Source: Hyphomicrobiales bacterium
Lineage (GTDB): Bacteria; Pseudomonadota; Alphaproteobacteria; Rhizobiales; Xanthobacteraceae
Reading direction: 5' to 3'
Assembly (NCBI GenBank): GCA_017305535.1
Contig: JAFKKN010000003.1
Coordinates: forward strand, 186,001 to 250,000
DNA: 64,000 bases
Under the pieces are notes generated by a model. It was not told the origin of the DNA. It did not search any database and saw only the letters and a program-made list of their open reading frames with translations. The stretch's first letter is position 1, and each line of letters starts with the position of its first letter. This document shows, piece by piece, positions 28,338 through 37,175 of this stretch. A program made the translations under genes and the position numbers.

Positions 28338-29165
28338 ATGAGAAAGCTTGAAGGAAAAGTCGCGCTGGTGACCGGGTCCGGTCGTGGCATCGGTCGGGCC
28401 ATTGCATTGAAGCTGGCGAGCGAAGGCGCAAGCGTTGTCGTCAACGATCTCGACGCCGCGCCGGGCGATGCGGTCGCGAATGAAATCAAAGCGGCCGGCG
28501 GTCGCGCGGTTGCCGTCAACGGTAGTGTCTCCGAGGCCGGGTTCGCTGATCGTTTCGTTGGTGCGGGGCTCGAGTCTTTCGGCGGCCTGGATATTCTGGT
28601 TAACAACGCTGGCTACACCTGGGACGCGACGATTCAGAAAATGACCGACGAGCAGTTCCAGGCGATGCTCGACGTGCATCTGGTGGCGCCGTTCCGCATC
28701 CTGCGCGCGGCGGCGGAGCCGATCCGGGTGATGGCGAAGAAGGAAGCCGAAGCTGGCCGCGAGGTGTTCCGCAAGGTGGTGAACATCTCCTCGATTGCAG
28801 GCCTCTACGGCAATGCCGGACAGGCAAGCTATTCGTCGGCGAAGGCTTCGCTGGTCGGCCTCACGCGCACGCTGTGCAAGGAGTGGGGACGCTACAAGGT
28901 CAACGTCAATTGCGTTGCCTTTGGCCTGATCAACACCCGGTTGACCCAGCCGATCGAGGCGCAGCAAATGACTATCGACGTCGCCGGGCGCGACATCAAG
29001 GTCGGCGTGCAGCCGCAACTGCTCGATACCATGGCGCGGATGATTCCGCTGGGCCGTGGCGGCACGCCGGAGGAGGCGGCTGATGCGGTGTATTTGTTCT
29101 GTAGTCCGGAATCCAACTACATCAGCGGACAGGTCGTCGTCTGCGGCGGTGGTCTGATCATCTAA
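28338..29165 (+). CDS. SDR-family (R)-3-hydroxyacyl-CoA dehydrogenase-like
   Basis: 275 residues with the classical SDR set: TGSGRGIG near residues 12-19, the NNAG motif near 92, a Ser in NISSIAG and the YxxxK site YSSAK near residue 168-172. A small insertion (AKKEAEAGREVFRK) before the catalytic Ser resembles the dehydrogenase domain of peroxisomal multifunctional enzyme 2. Together with the MaoC pair this would oxidise the (R)-hydroxyacyl intermediate. ATG 28338 follows an AGGA; an upstream in-frame extension has no SDR content. Confidence 0.88.
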   Translation: MRKLEGKVALVTGSGRGIGRAIALKLASEGASVVVNDLDAAPGDAVANEIKAAGGRAVAVNGSVSEAGFADRFVGAGLESFGGLDILVNNAGYTWDATIQKMTDEQFQAMLDVHLVAPFRILRAAAEPIRVMAKKEAEAGREVFRKVVNISSIAGLYGNAGQASYSSAKASLVGLTRTLCKEWGRYKVNVNCVAFGLINTRLTQPIEAQQMTIDVAGRDIKVGVQPQLLDTMARMIPLGRGGTPEEAADAVYLFCSPESNYISGQVVVCGGGLII

Positions 29166-29177
29166 GGAACAACGCCG

Positions 29178-30323
29178 ATGCCGTACCGCTCGCCGTGGAT
29201 GACCGAGGACCTGGATGCTTTCCGCAATCAGTTCCGCAAGTTTCTCACCAAGGATCTCGCGCCGCAGGCTGAGATATGGCGCAAACAAAGGTTGGTTGAT
29301 CGTTCGGCGTGGCTGGCGCTCGGCCAGATGGGCGCGCTGTTGCCGAGCATTCCGGAAAATTACGGCGGTCTTGGCGGCAGCATTGCTTATGACGCAGTGG
29401 TGTTCGAGGATATCGAACGCATCGTTCCGGAATTGACCAATGGCGTCACCGTGTCTAGCGGCATCGTCGCGCATTACATCGAGAGATACGGTTCCGAGGC
29501 GCAGAAGCAGCGCTGGCTGCCGGGCATGGCGCGCGGCGAATTGATCGGCGCGATTGCGATGACCGAACCCGGCACCGGATCCGACCTGCAGAGCGTGCGG
29601 ACCTCGGCCCGACGTGAGGGCGACACCTATGTCATCAACGGTCAGAAGACCTTCATTACCAACGGCCAGACCTGCGATCTCGTTATTGTGGTCGCGCGCA
29701 CTGGCGGCGCGGGTGCGAAGGGGCTGTCGCTGATTGTTGTCGAAACCAGGGACGCGAAGGGATTCCGGCGCGGCCGCAAACTCGACAAGATCGGTCTGCC
29801 AGCGGCGGATACTTCCGAACTGTTTTTCGAGGATGTTACCGCGCCGTGCGAAAATCTGCTCGGAGCCGAGGAAGGGCATGGCTTCGTCCAACTCATGCAA
29901 CAATTGGCATGGGAGCGGCTGATCATTGCGATCGGCGCGGTGTCGTCGATGGAGCGCGCAGTCGAACTGACCGCTGACTATACCAAGGAACGAAAAGCCT
30001 TCGGCAAGGCACTACTCGACTTCCAGAACACCGCTTTTACGTTGGCCGAACGCAAGACCGAGGCGACGGTGGCGCGCGTGTTTGTCGATTATTGCATCGG
30101 TCAGATGATCGCCGGCGATCTCGATGCCGTCACCGCGTCGATGGCCAAATGGTGGTGCTCGCAGAAGCAGGTTGAGACCATCGACGAATGCCTGCAATTG
30201 CACGGCGGATACGGCTACATGGAAGAATATCCGATTTCGCGCATGTTCGTCGACGCACGGGTGCAGAAGATCTATGGCGGTGCCAACGAGATCATGAAGC
30301 TGCTGATTGCACGGTCGTTATAG
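29178..30323 (+). CDS. Acyl-CoA dehydrogenase
   Basis: 381 residues, typical length. Visible family features: AIAMTEPGTGSDLQSVRTSA near residue 115, YVINGQKTFITNG, the ERLIIAIGAV helix, YTKERKAFGKALLDFQN near 272-290, and the catalytic Glu in KIYGGANEIMKL near residue 367. It removes two hydrogens from acyl-CoA to an FAD and passes electrons to ETF. It lies 12 bases after the SDR gene. A fragment of a paralogue is found at 36.66-37.03 kb. Confidence 0.94.
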   Translation: MPYRSPWMTEDLDAFRNQFRKFLTKDLAPQAEIWRKQRLVDRSAWLALGQMGALLPSIPENYGGLGGSIAYDAVVFEDIERIVPELTNGVTVSSGIVAHYIERYGSEAQKQRWLPGMARGELIGAIAMTEPGTGSDLQSVRTSARREGDTYVINGQKTFITNGQTCDLVIVVARTGGAGAKGLSLIVVETRDAKGFRRGRKLDKIGLPAADTSELFFEDVTAPCENLLGAEEGHGFVQLMQQLAWERLIIAIGAVSSMERAVELTADYTKERKAFGKALLDFQNTAFTLAERKTEATVARVFVDYCIGQMIAGDLDAVTASMAKWWCSQKQVETIDECLQLHGGYGYMEEYPISRMFVDARVQKIYGGANEIMKLLIARSL

Positions 30324-30335
30324 GAGAGAACGCAT

Positions 30336-31112
30336 ATGCCGATGGTTCTAGCCGAGCGTCGTGGATCGGTCGCCGTTCTTACGCTCAATAACCCCGAGCA
30401 GTACAATGCGCTGGGCGGCAGTCTGCTCCTGGAATTGAATGCGGCATTGGATGCCGCGCTGTCGGACAGCACGGTGCGCGCCATTCTCCTGACGGGAGCA
30501 GGAAAGGGATTTTGCTCCGGCGCTCAGCTTGGTGGCGATGCGTTCGATGTTGGCGAACGCGTCACGTCGTTGCTGCGGGAGGAAGTCAGTCCGCTGATCG
30601 AGAAGATGCGCGGCAGCGACAAGCCCATTGTTGTCGCTGTCAATGGTCCGGCCGCCGGCGCGGGTGTGGGCATCGCGCTCGCGGGCGACATTGTGATCGC
30701 CGCACGCTCGGCACGTTTCGTGCTCAGTTTCGTTCGGCTTGGCGCTGCGTTGGACGCGGGGACCTCGCTGTTCCTGCAGCGTTCGATCGGGATTTCACGC
30801 GCCCGCGCGATGGCGCTACTTGGCGAACCAGCCACCGCCGAACAGGCCGCGCAATGGGGCCTGATCTGGAAGATGGTCGACGATGCGGTTCTGTTCGATG
30901 AGGCTTTCGCAATTGCGCGAAAATTCGCGGAGGGGCCACCCGTCAGCATCGGTCTGATCAAGGCGCAGGTCGAGGGCGCGTGGAGCGTTCCGCTTGCGAA
31001 TGCGCTGGATCACGAGGCCGTGGCGCAGGGGCGCGCCTTTGTCACGGAAGATTTGCGCGAAGGCGCGGCCGCCTTTGTTGAGAAGCGCCCGCCTCAGTTT
31101 GCGGGACGTTAG
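30336..31112 (+). CDS. PaaG-like enoyl-CoA hydratase/isomerase
   Basis: 258-residue crotonase-fold protein. The two Glu of true hydratases are missing (GAGVGIALAGD in place of a GGG-x-E motif). Asp140 in ALDAGTS instead matches the catalytic Asp of PaaG-type isomerases, and AQWGLIWKMVDD also recalls PaaG. An isomerase that moves a double bond, or acts on an epoxide/oxepin-CoA, is more likely than a simple hydratase. TAGGAGAG lies just before the ATG, 12 bases after the acyl-CoA dehydrogenase. Last gene of the operon. Confidence 0.85.
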   Translation: MPMVLAERRGSVAVLTLNNPEQYNALGGSLLLELNAALDAALSDSTVRAILLTGAGKGFCSGAQLGGDAFDVGERVTSLLREEVSPLIEKMRGSDKPIVVAVNGPAAGAGVGIALAGDIVIAARSARFVLSFVRLGAALDAGTSLFLQRSIGISRARAMALLGEPATAEQAAQWGLIWKMVDDAVLFDEAFAIARKFAEGPPVSIGLIKAQVEGAWSVPLANALDHEAVAQGRAFVTEDLREGAAAFVEKRPPQFAGR

Positions 31113-31143
31113 GGCCGTTGCCAGATTGCTTAATTGATATGTC

Positions 31144-31848
31144 TCAGTCCGGCTTTTTTGTTCGTGCTGTCGGGTCTGCCATCAGGCCGTGCGTGATGAA
31201 TTTCCGATAGGTTTCGACCGCACCGGATCGAGCGGCGTCGATATCTTCGCTTCGTGCAACCTGTTGCGAGACGACGTAGTCGCGAGCCGAGATCAGGAGA
31301 TAGGCGAGGGTATCGAGTTCATTCTCGTTGTACTGGGGAAGTTCGCCCTTGTCCCAGCTCCGCTTCAGTGCACGCCGATAATGCACGAGGATATTATCGA
31401 CGTGTTTGCGATAAGCTCCCGGCGCGGCGATTGGCGCCTCATGCAGCAGACGAAAGAACCAGGGTTGCTGTCGCGCATAATCGAGAAAGCCGTCGAACCC
31501 GCGGATTTCCATATCAACAATGTTCGAAGCGCCTTTCACGCGCGCGTTGAGGAACTTGAGAACCTCGGCGCCCTTCATCGGCAGCAATTGATCGAACAGT
31601 TCATCGCGGCTTTGAAAGTAGGCATAGAACGTGCCGTGGCCGAGCCCCGCGCGTTCCATGATTCTGGAAATGGAAGCTTCGACATAGCCATATTCTCCGA
31701 CAATCTCGGCGGCGGCATCAAAGATCGCCTGACGCGTCTGTTCGGATTTCTCGGCCCGCGTCAATTTGCGAATGCGCTCATTGGGATCGCGGGGAAGCGA
31801 CGTGCGGTGTATCCGTCGAGTACGGAGCGCGGTCTTGGGTGTCGGCAT
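31144..31848 (-). CDS. TetR-family regulator, second of the island
   Basis: 234 residues. HTH: IFDAAAEIVGEYGYVEASISRIM, then AGLGHGTFYAYFQSRDELFDQLLP. It is clearly related to the regulator at 37.2 kb, sharing the GTFYxYFxSRxxLFDQLLP block and a similar ligand domain, so the two are paralogues. It lies downstream of a solute-binding-protein gene on the same strand, suggesting that it controls uptake and activation genes nearby. Confidence 0.88.
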   Translation of the reverse strand: MPTPKTALRTRRIHRTSLPRDPNERIRKLTRAEKSEQTRQAIFDAAAEIVGEYGYVEASISRIMERAGLGHGTFYAYFQSRDELFDQLLPMKGAEVLKFLNARVKGASNIVDMEIRGFDGFLDYARQQPWFFRLLHEAPIAAPGAYRKHVDNILVHYRRALKRSWDKGELPQYNENELDTLAYLLISARDYVVSQQVARSEDIDAARSGAVETYRKFITHGLMADPTARTKKPD

Positions 31849-31932
31849 GACGATCAGTTTGAACCCTTATGTCGGCGCGGCGTCCCCGCCAGCCAAACGA
31901 GAATCGTCAGTTTAATCCGCTTGCCGGAGAGG

Positions 31933-31962
31933 GACCAGCCGTCGGCTTGTCGACGGCTGGTC
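31933..31962 (-). terminator. Strong hairpin after the solute-binding-protein gene
   Basis: A perfect 12-bp stem (GACCAGCCGTCG with CGACGGCTGGTC) and 6-base loop lie 28 bases past the stop of the upstream gene. There is no T run, so it may stabilise the mRNA end rather than terminate by itself. Confidence 0.55.
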
Positions 31963-31990
31963 GGGGATAAACGAGTACTGTCGCGCACTG

Positions 31991-33196
31991 CTATTTGAGA
32001 AGCGGGCAGGCCTTGTCGCTGAGAGGCCGCCAGGCGACGTCCGGCGAGATTTCAGACAGTATCTGATAGTAGTCCCACGGCTCCTTGGCTGCGGATGGAG
32101 GCTTGATTTGTGCTATGTAAGCCTTGCGCGGCAGGCGGCCATCCTCACGCAGCCTGATGTTGTCGGTATAGAAGTCGCTGACCGGAAGTTCCCGCATTTT
32201 CTCCATCACCTTCGCGCGTTCACTGGTTCCGGCAGCCTTTACCGCCTTCAGAAGGTGAAGCGTCGAGCTGTAGACAGCGGCGTGAGCTTCGGCTGGCATC
32301 ACCTTGTTGCGCGCGAAGAAGCGTTCGGACCATTCGCGTGTCCGCTTGTCGAGATTCCAGTACCAGACGGTTGCGAACAGAATTCCCTCGGCTTGCTGGT
32401 TGCCGAGACCATGGGCTTCCGCGAGCAGGAAGGCCAAAGCGACAACCTGCTGCCCGGTCTTGGCGAGACCGAACTCATGTGCCTGCTTGATCATGTTGGA
32501 GAGGTCTTGGCCCGCAGTGAGGAAGGCCACCGCATCGGCGCCGGAGGATTGCGCGCGAACGAGATAGGACGAGAAGTCCATCGTTCCCGGCGGATGTCGT
32601 ACGCTCTCGACGATCTGGCCGCCGTTCTGGGTGACGACTTTCTTGACGTCGCTTTCCAGCGCATGGCCGAACGCCCAATCCTGGACGATCAGGAACCATT
32701 TCTTCTTGCCTTGGCGAACCAGTTCGGTCGGCAGCGCGTGGGCCCACATGTAACTGTCCTGACTCCACTGCGCGGTGTTGGGCGAGCAGAATTTGCCAGT
32801 AAGATCGCCGCTGGAAGCGCCGGAGTAGATCATGATCTTGTCTTTGTTCTGCACCAGCTCACGCACGGCCAGACCGACAGCGGAGTTGCCGATGTCCATG
32901 ATCGCCTCGACGCCTTCGACGTCGAGCCACTTCCGGGCGATGGCGGAGCCGATGTCAGGCTTGTTCTGATGATCCGCGTAGATGAGTTCGATCGGGCGGC
33001 CGTTCACGGTCTTGCCGAAGTCTTCGATCGCCATCCGTGCGCCGTCCACCGAACCGGCGCCGAGCGATGACGACAGGATGCCGGTCATGTCGGTCAGAAC
33101 GCCGATCTTGAGTGGCTTGGCATCGTTGGCGGACGCTCCGCTTGCCGTCAGCAGGGCGAACGCCGCAGCTGCGAACATCTTGATTCCACGTATCAA
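31991..33196 (-). CDS. Branched-chain-amino-acid-type ABC solute-binding protein 1
   Basis: 401 residues, Periplasmic_Binding_6/LivK class, with a signal peptide cleaved near residue 23 (ASA-ND). The mature start LKIGVLTDMTGILSS and the later GxxxAxxxAxxDFG-type helix are typical. Such proteins deliver organic acids as well as amino acids to Liv-type transporters. The start is decided by its ribosome binding site: AGGAGG stands five bases before a TTG at 33196, while the first ATG is 18 bases further in. It is divergent from ligase 2 through a symmetric promoter region. Confidence 0.9.
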   Translation of the reverse strand: MIRGIKMFAAAAFALLTASGASANDAKPLKIGVLTDMTGILSSSLGAGSVDGARMAIEDFGKTVNGRPIELIYADHQNKPDIGSAIARKWLDVEGVEAIMDIGNSAVGLAVRELVQNKDKIMIYSGASSGDLTGKFCSPNTAQWSQDSYMWAHALPTELVRQGKKKWFLIVQDWAFGHALESDVKKVVTQNGGQIVESVRHPPGTMDFSSYLVRAQSSGADAVAFLTAGQDLSNMIKQAHEFGLAKTGQQVVALAFLLAEAHGLGNQQAEGILFATVWYWNLDKRTREWSERFFARNKVMPAEAHAAVYSSTLHLLKAVKAAGTSERAKVMEKMRELPVSDFYTDNIRLREDGRLPRKAYIAQIKPPSAAKEPWDYYQILSEISPDVAWRPLSDKACPLLK

Positions 33197-33222
33197 TATT
33201 TCCTCCTCTGTTAATTTGTAGA

Positions 33223-33251
33223 ATAATGCAATGAAATCAGCATTAAGTCAA
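33223..33251 (-). promoter_or_regulatory. Promoter of solute-binding protein 1
   Basis: On the minus strand TTGACT (33246-33251), 17 bases, CATTAT (33223-33228). The -35 box is one arm of the palindrome at 33246-33262. Confidence 0.65.
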
Positions 33252-33277
33252 TAAAATTGACTATCGAATCGAAAGTC
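33246..33277. promoter_or_regulatory. Two overlapping palindromes in a divergent promoter
   Basis: AGTCAATAAAATTGACT (33246-33262) is a palindrome with perfect 7-bp arms. GACTATCGAATCGAAAGTC (33259-33277) is a second one with 8 of 9 arm bases paired. The first spans both -35 boxes of the divergent promoters, the second the spacer of the plus-strand promoter. A repressor site for a nearby TetR protein is likely. Confidence 0.65.
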
Positions 33278-33285
33278 GATATTTG
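33257..33285 (+). promoter_or_regulatory. Promoter of the ligase 2 operon
   Basis: TTGACT (33257-33262), 17 bases, TATTTG (33280-33285), facing the opposite promoter at 33223-33251. Confidence 0.65.
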
Positions 33286-33344
33286 TCGGGCATGAATACC
33301 GGCTCGCGCCGGGATGGACTGCGGCATCAATTTGAGGGGGCGAC

Positions 33345-34967
33345 GTGGTGGGCGACGAACTGCGCGCGCGAGGCTTCGATCTGCCCGAGGCGGTGGTGGG
33401 GCGGACAGTTTTTGACCTGATCAAGCGCCAAGCGGAGCTGCGGCCGGATGCACTCGCCTTCTGTGCCGCCTCGGCGTTCGGTGGCGAGCACCGGTTGAAC
33501 TACGGCGAGTTTCGCCTTCGAGCCGAGGCCCTGGCGTGCGGGCTGCTCAAGCTGAAAATACGATTTCAGGATCGCGTCGGCATCATGATGGACAATGATG
33601 CCGGGCTCGAGGCCGGAATCACCATGATGGCGTTGCATCGCCTTGGACTTGTCGTCGTCCCGATTAATACCCGTTTTGCCGCCGAGGAGATCGTCTACGT
33701 CCTCAACAAAGCGCAATGTGTCGCGGTGGTCGCGACGACCGAGCTGGCGTGCAAGCTGTCGAGTCTGACCGCGCAGATACCAAGTCTACGGTCGATCATC
33801 GCGGTTGGAGCAGACGTTACACCGCCTCACCTCGACTGGCGTGAGCTTGCGCTTGCTTCCGATCATGGTGCGACGGCGACATGGCCGGATGTGTCGGTGG
33901 ACGCTATGTCCGAAATTCTTTTCACGTCGGGCACGACGGCGCATCCCAAAGGTGCCGTGATGACGCACGCGAGAAGCGTGACATCGGCCTATGGTTTCGC
34001 GGCGGCAATGAGCCTCGTCTCCGACGATGTTTATGAAAGTTTCTTCCCGTTTTTCACCACGGCGCAGTTGCATTGCGTGCTGTTGCCGGCGTGGTGGGCA
34101 GGTGCGGCTGCAGTACTGGACTCACGATTCGATCTTCCGGCGATTCTGGCGCGAATGCAGCGGGAGAAGACAACCAAGTATATCGGAGCCCCGACGTTTT
34201 ATGCCTTCCTGCTGGATAGCTACGATCCGGCGGCGCACGACCTTTCCCACCTTCGGATGTTCGACTACGGAGGCGCGCCGATGTCTGTCGATGTCATCGC
34301 GCGCCTGTCGAAGATCTACCCGCATGTCGAGTTGCGTCAGACTTACGGAATGACTGAAAGCGGTCCGGCGGGAACGGTGCTGCGCGGGGAAGACAGCTTG
34401 TCGAAGCTTGGGTCCGTCGGCAGGCCATGGCCGTTAACGGAAGTGCGGATCGCCGATGACTCCGGCGCTATTCTGCCCGCGCACGCACTCGGAGAAATTG
34501 AAATCCGCAGCCCGACCGTGATGCGCGAATATCACGATCAGCCTGAACTGACCGCCGCGACATTCCACGATGGCTGGTTGCGGACTGGTGACCTCGGATA
34601 TCTCGACGATGACGGCTTTCTCTATCACGTTGATCGCAAGAAGGACATGATCATCCGTGGCGGTCACAACATCGGTTCGCTTGAGGTGGAGGAAGCGTTC
34701 TTCCGCCACCCCGCCGTGTTGGAAGCTTCCGTGGTTTCCGTTCCGCATCCCAAACTCGGCGAAGACATCCACGCATTTGTGGTCAGGCGCCCCGGGCATG
34801 AGATCGATGTCGCTATATTGCGCGCATTCTGTTCCGACAAATTAGCCGACTACAAAATCCCGCGTCTCATCACCTTCGTCGATGAACTTCCGCGGGGGCC
34901 GATGGGGAAAGTTCTGAAATCGAAATTGCGGGATGCGGCCCGCGACCTCGCATCGAAAGGTACCTGA
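33345..34967 (+). CDS. Acyl-CoA ligase (AMP-forming), island ligase 2
   Basis: 540 residues. Motifs: LFTSGTTAHPKGAVMTH near residue 190, YGMTESG near 330, RTGDLGYLDDDGFLYHVDRKKDMII near 410, and the catalytic Lys region RGPMGKVLKSKLR near the end. It makes an acyl-CoA from a free acid with ATP. It starts at GTG after a GAGGGGG site; a second GTG follows immediately. It heads a tight operon with a crotonase (2-base gap) and an SDR, so it probably activates the acid brought in by the divergent solute-binding protein system. Confidence 0.9.
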   Translation: MVGDELRARGFDLPEAVVGRTVFDLIKRQAELRPDALAFCAASAFGGEHRLNYGEFRLRAEALACGLLKLKIRFQDRVGIMMDNDAGLEAGITMMALHRLGLVVVPINTRFAAEEIVYVLNKAQCVAVVATTELACKLSSLTAQIPSLRSIIAVGADVTPPHLDWRELALASDHGATATWPDVSVDAMSEILFTSGTTAHPKGAVMTHARSVTSAYGFAAAMSLVSDDVYESFFPFFTTAQLHCVLLPAWWAGAAAVLDSRFDLPAILARMQREKTTKYIGAPTFYAFLLDSYDPAAHDLSHLRMFDYGGAPMSVDVIARLSKIYPHVELRQTYGMTESGPAGTVLRGEDSLSKLGSVGRPWPLTEVRIADDSGAILPAHALGEIEIRSPTVMREYHDQPELTAATFHDGWLRTGDLGYLDDDGFLYHVDRKKDMIIRGGHNIGSLEVEEAFFRHPAVLEASVVSVPHPKLGEDIHAFVVRRPGHEIDVAILRAFCSDKLADYKIPRLITFVDELPRGPMGKVLKSKLRDAARDLASKGT

Positions 34968-34969
34968 CA

Positions 34970-35770
34970 ATGGATCAAGGCGACTACAGGGCGATCAGGC
35001 TGGAACGGCGGGGACGTATTCTTACTCTCACCCTCGATCGCCCCGATACGCTTAACGCCGTCGACGCCGTTCTTCATGAGGAACTGTCGCGGGTCTTCAC
35101 CGATGCTGCGCGGGAAGCCGAATCGGATGTCATCGTGCTGACGGGGGCAGGCCGAGCATTCTGCGCCGGTGGCGATGTCAACTGGATGCAGGATGCTATC
35201 GATGCTCCGGAAAGTTTCGAGACAACCGTTGCGGAAGCCAAGGCTATCGTGTTCTCGTTGCTGGACTGCGAGAAGCCGATCATCGCGAAAATCAACGGAC
35301 CGGCAGTTGGGCTTGGCGCCACCGTCGCGCTGTTCTGTGATGTCAGCTTCGCCGATGAAGACACCTATATCGCCGATCCACATGTCTCTATCGGAATGGT
35401 TGCCGGCGATGGTGGTGCGGTGATCTGGCCACAGTTGGTCGGTTATGCTCGCGCCAAGGAGTTCCTGATGACGGGCGATCGGATCACAACCCGTCATGCT
35501 GCCGAGATCGGCTTGATCAATCATGCCGTGCCGGCGGAACGTCTCGATGCCGACGTGCAAGCTTTTGCGGAGCGTCTTGCCAAAGGAGCCACCAAGGCCA
35601 TTCGCTGGACCAAGACGACCATGAATGTGGGATTGAAGCAACTCGCGCACAGTATGATGGATACCGGCCTTGCCTATGAGGCGTTGACTAACAGCAGCGA
35701 CGATCATCGCCATCTCGTTCGTGCGTTTCGCGATAAGGTGGCTGCCAAATCCCGGAGTGTCGTAACGTGA
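34970..35770 (+). CDS. Enoyl-CoA hydratase/isomerase family protein
   Basis: 266-residue crotonase-fold protein. The oxyanion-hole segment FCAGGDVNWMQ is present, but the first catalytic Glu position reads Thr (GLGATVALFCD). The second region reads ADPHVSIGMVAGDGGAVIWP, the form of a distinct crotonase subfamily with a conserved Asp. The reaction is therefore uncertain (hydratase, isomerase or a related chemistry). It lies between ligase 2 and an SDR with almost no gaps. Confidence 0.85.
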   Translation: MDQGDYRAIRLERRGRILTLTLDRPDTLNAVDAVLHEELSRVFTDAAREAESDVIVLTGAGRAFCAGGDVNWMQDAIDAPESFETTVAEAKAIVFSLLDCEKPIIAKINGPAVGLGATVALFCDVSFADEDTYIADPHVSIGMVAGDGGAVIWPQLVGYARAKEFLMTGDRITTRHAAEIGLINHAVPAERLDADVQAFAERLAKGATKAIRWTKTTMNVGLKQLAHSMMDTGLAYEALTNSSDDHRHLVRAFRDKVAAKSRSVVT

Positions 35771-36537
35771 GCGCGCAACGATCCCTCGAGGGGAAAAACG
35801 CGCTGGTAACCGGTGCGGCAGGCGGAATTGGCTTGGCGATCGCGCGCCGATTCATAGTGAACGGGGCTCGCGTGGTGATCGCCGACCTGCAAGGTGATCG
35901 CCTGAAAGCAGCCGTTCAGAGCCTGCCCGCAGGTGCGATGGCTGTGCCGGCGGACATCTCGTCCGAGGCGGGTGTTGACGCAATGATGGCCGCTGCCGTG
36001 GCTTCCGCGGGTGAAGTGGACATTCTCGTCAACAATGCCGGCGTTGCCGAACCTATTGTACGGACCATTGATCAGCGCTTGATGGATTGGCAACGGGTCA
36101 TGGATATCAACCTGCGCGGAACCTATCTTGCCTGTCGAGCCTTCGCGCGCCATCTGCTTCCACGGAAGATGAGCGGTTCGATCGTCAACATTGCCTCCGT
36201 GGCTGGTCTCGGCGGCATTCCGAGTTCAAACGCTTACGGTGTTTCAAAGGCTGCGATCGTCCATCTAACACGCAACCTCGCCTGCGAATGGGCCGCCCGA
36301 CGGCTTCGCGTCAATTGCGTTGCGCCGGGTTATATCGATGCTCCCATGGCGCACGAAATGTTTGCCGACAGTCGTGTCGATCGGCAAGGGATCGAAGCCC
36401 GTGTGCCGATGCATCGATTGGGGGAGGCCGACGAGATTGCGTCCGTCGTAGCGTTCCTCGCGTCTGACGCCGCATCTTATGTCACGGGTGTGACGCTGCC
36501 GGTCGATGGAGGCTGGTGTGCCTACGGAGGAGTATGA
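35767..36537 (+). CDS. SDR-family oxidoreductase
   Basis: 256 residues. TGAAGGIG near residues 16-23, NNAGVAE near 87, Ser in NIASVAG and YGVSK catalytic pair near 157-161, ending in the YVTGVTLPVDGGWCAYGG tail common in 3-oxoacyl reductase-like SDRs. It starts at GTG overlapping the previous stop. Probably a hydroxyacyl-CoA or alcohol dehydrogenase of the same pathway as ligase 2; the substrate is unknown. Confidence 0.88.
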   Translation: MSAQRSLEGKNALVTGAAGGIGLAIARRFIVNGARVVIADLQGDRLKAAVQSLPAGAMAVPADISSEAGVDAMMAAAVASAGEVDILVNNAGVAEPIVRTIDQRLMDWQRVMDINLRGTYLACRAFARHLLPRKMSGSIVNIASVAGLGGIPSSNAYGVSKAAIVHLTRNLACEWAARRLRVNCVAPGYIDAPMAHEMFADSRVDRQGIEARVPMHRLGEADEIASVVAFLASDAASYVTGVTLPVDGGWCAYGGV

Positions 36538-36656
36538 ACTCTCTCTATGAAATGTTGCAATCCGGATCGGTCGCCGTTGAATGATCGATACCGCCGATGG
36601 TCTATGGCATTACATTTCGTGATGGCATTCCCCATTTATTTACGTTCCTGCTCAGC
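36538..36656. other. Unassigned sequence before the dehydrogenase fragment
   Basis: About 120 bases between the SDR stop and the fragment. They are less GC-rich than their surroundings and code for nothing recognisable. They may contain the deletion junction. Confidence 0.4.
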
Positions 36657-36659
36657 TTC

Positions 36660-37034
36660 CGGCAGGGCGATGAGTACGTCATCAACGGCAGCAAGACCTT
36701 TATCAGCAACGAGCTGAACGCCGACATCATCATCGTGGTCTGCAAGACTGATCCGAATGCCGGCGCCAAGGGAATGAGCCTGATCGTGGTCGAGGCGGAT
36801 CGCGCGGGCTTCCGTCGCGGACGCAAGTTGAAGAAGATCGGAGGGTATGCAGCAGATACCGCCGAGCTGTTCTTCGCGGACGTTCGTGTCCCCGTCAGCA
36901 ATCTGCTTGGCGAGCAAGGGAAGGGCTTTGCCTACCTGATGGACGAACTGCCGCAGGAACGCTTGTCGATCGCGGCGTCGGCACCGCTGGAAGCGGCGCT
37001 CGATCATACACTGGCTTATGTGAAGGAGCGAACG
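36660..37034 (+). pseudogene. Fragment of an acyl-CoA dehydrogenase
   Basis: These 125 codons match the middle of the acyl-CoA dehydrogenase at 29.2 kb: GDEYVINGSKTFISN, AGAKGMSLIVVEADRAGFRRG, AADTAELFFADV, then TLAYVKERT. The first ~135 residues and everything after the KERT motif, including the catalytic Glu, are missing. The flanks inside the open frame (36597-36659 and 37035-37103) show no dehydrogenase content. The fragment is in frame and well conserved, which suggests a recent double-ended deletion. It sits where an intact gene would complete the ligase 2 operon. Confidence 0.85.
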
Positions 37035-37175
37035 ATGATCATCTTGGCAGCGCGGACCATAGCTCGCCGAAACCAGATTGGATCGTCGAATGACGCAGGA
37101 TAGATGACGTTCAACGGACCGAGGAGATCAGTTCGGAATCGTCATGCAAGAAAAGAGCTGCGATAAAGGCATCGT

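Noticed and set aside
28242..29903. Open frame of 553 codons on the minus strand
   Set aside because: Antisense to the SDR and acyl-CoA dehydrogenase genes, both of which have full family motifs. No recognisable content of its own.
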